Shown: positions 59,674-64,000 of the stretch, one piece after another
Position numbering within the stretch: position 1 is the stretch's first letter
Layout: every line of letters begins with the position of its first letter
Assembly (NCBI RefSeq): GCF_000621325.1
Contig: NZ_JHYQ01000021.1
Coordinates: forward strand, 19,727 to 83,726
DNA length: 64,000 nucleotides
Direction of reading: 5' to 3'
From: Thiothrix lacustris DSM 21227
GTDB lineage: Bacteria; Pseudomonadota; Gammaproteobacteria; Thiotrichales; Thiotrichaceae
Made by a program: the position numbers and the translations under genes
The notes under the pieces: generated by a model
What the model was told of the DNA's origin: nothing
Database searches by the model: none
The model's input: only the letters and a program-made list of their open reading frames with translations

Positions 59674-61266
59674 ATGACCGACCGCCTAACCGAAACCGCC
59701 CGCCGCCGCACTTTCGCCATTATTTCCCACCCGGATGCGGGTAAGACCACCATGACCGAAAAGGTGCTGCTGTTCGGGGGCGCAATCCAGCTTGCAGGTA
59801 CGATCAAGGGGCGCAAAGCCGGTCGCCACGCCACCTCCGACTGGATGACGATGGAAAAGGAACGTGGCATTTCCGTTACCTCATCCGTCATGCAGTTCCC
59901 CTACAACGGGCGCATCGTCAACCTGCTCGATACGCCGGGGCATGAGGATTTCTCGGAAGACACCTACCGCGTACTCACCGCCGTCGACTCCGCGCTGATG
60001 GTTATCGACGTAGCGAAAGGCGTCGAAGAACGCACCATCAAGCTGATGGAAGTGTGCCGCTTGCGCGATACGCCGATCATGACCTTCATCAACAAGCTCG
60101 ACCGCGAAGGCAAAGAGCCGATTGAATTGCTGGATGAAGTCGAAACCGTCCTCAATATCCAGTGCGCCCCGATCACCTGGCCTATCGGCATGGGCAAACG
60201 CCTCAAAGGGATTTACCACCTCTACGAAGACAAGGTAATCCTCTACAAACCCAGCACCGAACGCCGTCAGGATTACGACGAAATTCAAGGGCTGGACAAC
60301 CCCGAACTCGACAAGTTGCTTGGTTCACAAGCAGACGAATTACGCGAAGAAATTGAGCTGGTGAAAGGCGCAAGCCACCAGTTCGAGCTACAAGCCTACC
60401 TCGACGGCAAGCTCACCCCAGTGTATTTCGGCACAGCCTTAAACAGCTTCGGCATCCGTGAATTGCTGGATGGTTTCGTGGAAAATGCGCCCGCGCCGCA
60501 AGCCCGCCCGACCACCACCCGCAAAGTGGAAGCAGCGGAAGAACCCTTCACCGGCTTCGTCTTCAAGATTCAGGCGAACATGGACCCGCAACACCGTGAC
60601 CGTATGGCCTTCATGCGCATTTGTTCCGGCAAGTTTGAAAAGGGCATGAAGGTTAAGCATGTGCGCATCGGCAAGGATGTGAAAATCCCCGACGCGCTCA
60701 CCTTCATGGCATCCGACCGCGAGCATGTGGAAGACGCTTACCCCGGCGACATCATTGGCCTGCACAACCACGGCAGTATCCGCATTGGCGATACCTTCAC
60801 GATGGGTGAAAACCTGCAATTTACGGGCATCCCCAACTTCGCCCCGGAACTGTTCCGCCGTGCGCAATTGCGTGACCCGCTGAAAATGAAACAGCTCCAG
60901 AAAGGTTTGGAGCAGTTGTGCGAAGAGGGCGCAACCCAGCTTTTCAAACCGATCAATAACAATGACCTGATCCTTGGTGCGGTCGGGGTGCTCCAGTTCG
61001 ACGTGGTGGCGCAACGCCTCAAGGATGAATACAAGGTCGATGCGCTGTTTGAAGGCGTGAACGTACAAACAGCACGTTGGGTGACCTCTACCAATGAAAA
61101 GAAGTTTGAAGAATTTAAAACCAAAGCAGCGCAAAATTTAGCTTACGACCATTCGGGCGAGTTGGTTTATATTGCCCCGACGCGTATTAATCTACAAATG
61201 GCACAGGAAAAATGGCCAGATATTAAATTCCATTCCACGCGTGAACATGGTGTGGAAAGTCGCTGA
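59674..61266 (+). CDS. prfC: Peptide chain release factor 3
   Basis: 530 residues from the ATG at 59674; a GTG lies three codons earlier and neither has a clear ribosome site. GTPase motifs are [14 protein letters not shown] (G1), [14 protein letters not shown] (G3) and NKLDREGK (G4), followed by domains II and III typical of RF3. It recycles RF1 and RF2 from the ribosome after termination. Confidence 0.97.
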   Translation: MTDRLTETARRRTFAIISHPDAGKTTMTEKVLLFGGAIQLAGTIKGRKAGRHATSDWMTMEKERGISVTSSVMQFPYNGRIVNLLDTPGHEDFSEDTYRVLTAVDSALMVIDVAKGVEERTIKLMEVCRLRDTPIMTFINKLDREGKEPIELLDEVETVLNIQCAPITWPIGMGKRLKGIYHLYEDKVILYKPSTERRQDYDEIQGLDNPELDKLLGSQADELREEIELVKGASHQFELQAYLDGKLTPVYFGTALNSFGIRELLDGFVENAPAPQARPTTTRKVEAAEEPFTGFVFKIQANMDPQHRDRMAFMRICSGKFEKGMKVKHVRIGKDVKIPDALTFMASDREHVEDAYPGDIIGLHNHGSIRIGDTFTMGENLQFTGIPNFAPELFRRAQLRDPLKMKQLQKGLEQLCEEGATQLFKPINNNDLILGAVGVLQFDVVAQRLKDEYKVDALFEGVNVQTARWVTSTNEKKFEEFKTKAAQNLAYDHSGELVYIAPTRINLQMAQEKWPDIKFHSTREHGVESR

Positions 61267-61316
61267 TATGCCCTTATATTCACCGGGTTCTATAACTGTT
61301 TTACAAGGGGAAACTC

Positions 61317-61748
61317 ATGAGTGATTTAATCAATCTGGTGTGCCCGGCCTGTGGTGTCACCAACCGTGTGCCTGCCGACCGTGCCAGCGAAGCCAAATGC
61401 GGCAAGTGCCACAGCCCACTGTTTAGCGGGCATCCTACCGAGTTAACCGGTGAGAATTTCACCAAAAACGTTAGCCGCAATGATATTCCGGTACTGGTTG
61501 ATTTCTGGGCGCCGTGGTGCGGGCCATGCCGTCAGATGGCTCCGGCATTTGCGCAAGCAGCGGCGCAAATGGAGCCGCAAGTGCGTTTTGCCAAGCTGAA
61601 TACCGAAGATCATCAGATGGTGGGGGCGCATTACAATATTCGCAGCATCCCGACGATGGTGTTGTTCCGGGGCGGGCAGGAAATTGCCCGCCAGTCCGGT
61701 GCGATGGGGGCGGCGGATATTATGCGCTGGGTGAGTAGCCAGCTTTAA
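61317..61748 (+). CDS. trxC: Thioredoxin 2
   Basis: 143 residues. The N-terminal zinc module has two CxxC pairs (CPACG and CGKCH), and the thioredoxin domain has the active site WCGPCRQM and the cis-Pro in SIPTMVLF. It is a cytoplasmic disulfide reductase induced by oxidative stress in other bacteria. It follows prfC by 50 bp. Confidence 0.96.
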   Translation: MSDLINLVCPACGVTNRVPADRASEAKCGKCHSPLFSGHPTELTGENFTKNVSRNDIPVLVDFWAPWCGPCRQMAPAFAQAAAQMEPQVRFAKLNTEDHQMVGAHYNIRSIPTMVLFRGGQEIARQSGAMGAADIMRWVSSQL

Positions 61749-61869
61749 GCGGGCTCACATTCCTTGAAGATGTCTTTATCTGTTAAGTAGCAATCCTCGT
61801 GCCAGTATAAGATTAATTATCAAATACTTGTTTTTATTGATTTTTATTGGTTTCTTGCAAAGCGTCATG

Positions 61870-61906
61870 ACACAAGCACTGTTGCGAATTGTAACAGTGC
61901 TTGTGT
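61870..61906. repeat. Perfect 14-bp inverted repeat in the trxC-carbonic anhydrase gap
   Basis: Arms 61870-61883 and 61893-61906 are exact reverse complements around a 9-base loop. It lies in the 265-bp gap between convergent genes, so a bidirectional terminator is possible, though no T run follows. Confidence 0.75.
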
Positions 61907-62013
61907 TGATGAGGCTAATAGTTTGCTTGGTGGGGGATGAGGCAGGAATAGCTTGCTGTTGCAGAATGAAACAGGTTGTTTCAGGCTGAAACGCTGTTCT
62001 TCAAAAGCTTGTG

Positions 62014-62649
62014 TTAGGGCACATCAAAAAACTCTACCACGCCAGTTTCCAGTGAATATTCGGCACTGACCACCAGCAAGTTTTCATTGGCGATAAGGTT
62101 TTCCAAAATCTCGGAACCATGCCGCAAGTGGCTGGTAGCTGCGCGGATATTGGCGCGGACAGCGTGTTTCATCAAAGCCTCGGGGTCGTCACGTAACGGC
62201 GTTTCCATCAACGTTGCGACGGCGGGGGCGATGCGTTCCACGATAGAGCGCTGATTGCGTGATGGGCTACGCAGGTTGTTGCGCAATTCGTCTAACGTGG
62301 CAGAGACAGCCCCGCATTGAGTGTGCCCTAGGACGATGACCAAACGGGTATTATATTGGGTCGCCGCAAATTCCACGCTACCAACTTGCGAAGGTGCAAC
62401 AATATTGCCCGCTACTCGGATGACAAACAATGAACCAAAGCCTTGGTCAAATACCAATTCTGCTGGAACACGTGAATCAGAACACCCTAAAATGATGGCA
62501 AATGGGTTTTGTCCCTCTGTTAAAGCCGCCCGTTCAGCCTGGCTCATTGGTGTGCCATTGCTACGGATATTATTGGCGAAGCGCTCATTACCGGCACGTA
62601 GGCGCTCCAGTGCTTCCTGCCCACTTAGGTTAGCTCGTTTGTCTGGCAT
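62014..62649 (-). CDS. Beta-carbonic anhydrase
   Basis: 211 residues. Zinc ligands and catalytic dyad are visible as LGCSDSRVPAE (Cys, Asp, Arg) and LGHTQCGAVSA (His, Cys). Interconverts CO2 and bicarbonate. The N-terminus lacks a signal peptide, so it is cytoplasmic. It is divergent from the sensor kinase (114-bp gap). Confidence 0.94.
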   Translation of the reverse strand: MPDKRANLSGQEALERLRAGNERFANNIRSNGTPMSQAERAALTEGQNPFAIILGCSDSRVPAELVFDQGFGSLFVIRVAGNIVAPSQVGSVEFAATQYNTRLVIVLGHTQCGAVSATLDELRNNLRSPSRNQRSIVERIAPAVATLMETPLRDDPEALMKHAVRANIRAATSHLRHGSEILENLIANENLLVVSAEYSLETGVVEFFDVP

Positions 62650-62763
62650 TGGTAGGATTCTCCTGAAAGTTTTTCAAATGACTGTTTTTAAAGGAAAAAA
62701 GTTGTTATTGCCATATTTGTATGTTACATAATGCAACATGCAGTTGCAATCTGAAATAGGCTT

Positions 62764-63747
62764 ATGGCAAGTATCCACAGTAAAATTACCTTGGCGTTTA
62801 CAGCCCTTACAACCCTTGTTGTTATCGGGGCGGTGGTTGCCTTTCTCAATTTGCTGTTTTTGGAACAGCGGGTGGAGCAAGGCATGGCGGTTACTAATCT
62901 CGAAGCGACGATACAAGACATGCGCCGCGAGGAAAAAAACCTGTTTCTCTACCAGGACACGGCGGCCGGGCAAGCGGCTGACAAGCTAGCAAACCAAGCC
63001 TTGGGTTGGCTGGATGATACACCAGAAGTGCTGGCAGCGGTGGGGCAACCCCTGCAAATTCAACACTTACATTCGGTACTGGAAGATTACCGTGCGGCAC
63101 TGGCGGGCTATATGCAGCAAGTGCCTGCCCAGATGGTGTTGGAAGCGCAAATCCGCGAGCAAGGTCACCGTGCTTCGCATATTGCTGAGAGCCTGTTTGT
63201 GCATGAGCGCCAAGCCCTGAAACAGGCTCTTACCGCTGCGAAATGGGCGCAAGCTATCGGGGTAGGGGTGCTGGCCGTCTTGCTGCTCACGGTTGGGCAT
63301 TTGCTGGCGCGTTCTGTGGTCGCGCCGCTCAAGCGGCTGGTTGCCGACCTCAACCCGATTGCGGAAGGGCGTTTTGATCGGCTGGCATTGACCTCGCGCA
63401 ATGCTGAAATGATCACCTTGCGGGCAGCGTTTAACCGGATGCTGGACGAGTTGGAAGCCCGTCGCCGTCGCCTGATCCAGTCAGAGAAACTCGCGGCGCT
63501 GGGGGTATTGGTGTCTGGTGTTGCTCATGAGTTGAATAATCCGCTGTCCAATATTTCTTCCTCCAACCAATTGTTGCTGGAAGAGCTCGACACTGCCGAC
63601 CTCGAGGTCTTGCGGGACTGGTCGCAAACCATCGACAGCGAAACTGAACGCGCCCGCCGTATTGTCGATGCTCTGCAAGATTTTGGACGCAGGCAAGAAG
63701 CGCATCTGGAAACCATCCACCTTGCCGATTTACCAAAATTCGCGTAA
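62764..63747 (+). pseudogene. Sensor histidine kinase truncated by an IS200/IS605-type element
   Basis: 327 residues remain: membrane helices at about 10-30 and 160-180 flanking a periplasmic helical sensor, HAMP (180-235), and HisKA with the phospho-acceptor motif GVAHELNNPLSNIS. The HATPase domain is absent: the frame ends just after LADLPKFA, where the IS200-like left-end hairpin begins. The remainder may lie beyond the element, outside the window. The fragment cannot autophosphorylate by itself. Confidence 0.8.
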
Positions 63748-64000
63748 TGCCCTGCCTTTAGGCATGGGGATATAAGCGTCTTATGCTAAAAACAAAATAC
63801 GTGCCGCACTAGATAGCTTAAGCCTGTATAATATTGCACATGGAAACAAATGGTAACATCGCTTTCGACTGTAAGTACCACGTTGTATGGTGTACTAAGT
63901 ATCGCCGCAGGGTACTGTCATTTGTAGCCACTGTTGGTGGCGCACCGTTAGCTACTATCAAACAATACATTGAACAACAGAAGGGAAAATAGTTGGAAGC
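63748..64000 (+). mobile_element. IS200/IS605-type element, internally deleted, right end outside window
   Basis: An imperfect hairpin (63750-63756 with 63761-63767, loop TTTA) of the IS200/IS605 left-end type lies directly after the kinase stop, and a shortened tnpA frame follows. The exact left boundary is uncertain by a few bases and the right end is not in view. Confidence 0.7.
63840..63992 (+). pseudogene. IS200/IS605 TnpA remnant (50 residues)
   Basis: The frame opens with the TnpA N-terminal motif CKYHVVWCTKYRRRVL and jumps to the C-terminal VGGAPLATIKQYIEQQKGK, which holds the catalytic Tyr (KQYIE). The middle, including the HUH metal-binding motif, is missing; full TnpA is about 130-150 residues. 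It cannot transpose on its own but could be mobilised in trans if both ends are intact. Confidence 0.8.

Noticed and set aside
1..64000. CRISPR arrays, tRNA and rRNA genes
   Set aside because: No regularly spaced direct repeats, cloverleaf-like sequences or ribosomal RNA signatures were seen in the gaps.

Overview
The window reads as chromosomal DNA of a gammaproteobacterium. The gene orders pilMNOPQ-aroK-aroB divergent from a class A penicillin-binding protein, rpsF-rpsR-rplI-dnaB-alr, and the FadE, PrfC and TrxC sequences all fit that class. The combination of a type IV pilus operon, an exosortase, multiple DUF3131 proteins and a polysaccharide locus recalls filamentous sulfur bacteria of the Thiothrix type, but genus is an inference and was not tested. 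Coding density is high, many neighbours overlap by 1-30 bases, and no rRNA, tRNA or CRISPR array was seen.

Bases 1-5173 hold housekeeping and envelope genes: a 5'-truncated unknown, a TenA/PqqC-like protein, a YihY-type membrane protein, a dGTPase and an OmpA-type protein. Bases 5299-21620 form the most distinctive block. A leftward group encodes Hpt, H-NOX (NO/heme sensor), hybrid histidine kinase, a membrane coiled-coil protein, a DUF3131 protein and a probable outer-membrane beta protein. A divergent rightward group encodes a response regulator with PP2C-type phosphatase, a STAS protein, a sugar-1-phosphate nucleotidyltransferase, an RsbW-like ATPase, a secreted GH2 glycosidase, a membrane GT2 polysaccharide synthase and a second DUF3131 protein. 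A third DUF3131 gene sits just beyond the leftward group. The arrangement suggests a nitric-oxide-responsive phosphorelay feeding a partner switch that controls synthesis and trimming of an extracellular polysaccharide. The GH2 gene carries an in-frame, perfectly palindromic 61-bp element inside its coding sequence.

Bases 21621-33789 are the aroB-aroK-pilQPONM operon (leftward) and, divergently, mrcA with a hypothetical protein, a glycerate kinase and a DUF455 ferritin-like protein. Bases 33924-42888 contain a tandem-domain lytic transglycosylase whose first domain has lost its catalytic Glu, two tandem N,N-dimethylformamidase-like secreted proteins with Gly-rich C-terminal sorting-type tails, an exosortase H pair close by, and a divergent Ser/Thr kinase. 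Bases 43111-46878 are the ribosomal S6/S18/L9 operon, dnaB and alr.

Bases 46973-53283 encode envelope functions: a BaeSR-like two-component system followed by two Spy/CpxP-like LTXXQ proteins, an OmpA-domain protein and a CmpX-like membrane protein. Bases 53442-56562 hold a YiiX-like papain-fold protein overlapping fadE. Bases 56573-59485 are an accessory stretch of small genes and gene debris (XRE regulator, FitA stub, DUF433/DUF5615 toxin-antitoxin pair, internally deleted Uma2, small membrane proteins). The window closes with prfC, trxC, a beta-carbonic anhydrase and a sensor kinase cut off before its ATPase domain by an IS200/IS605-type element that itself has an internal deletion.
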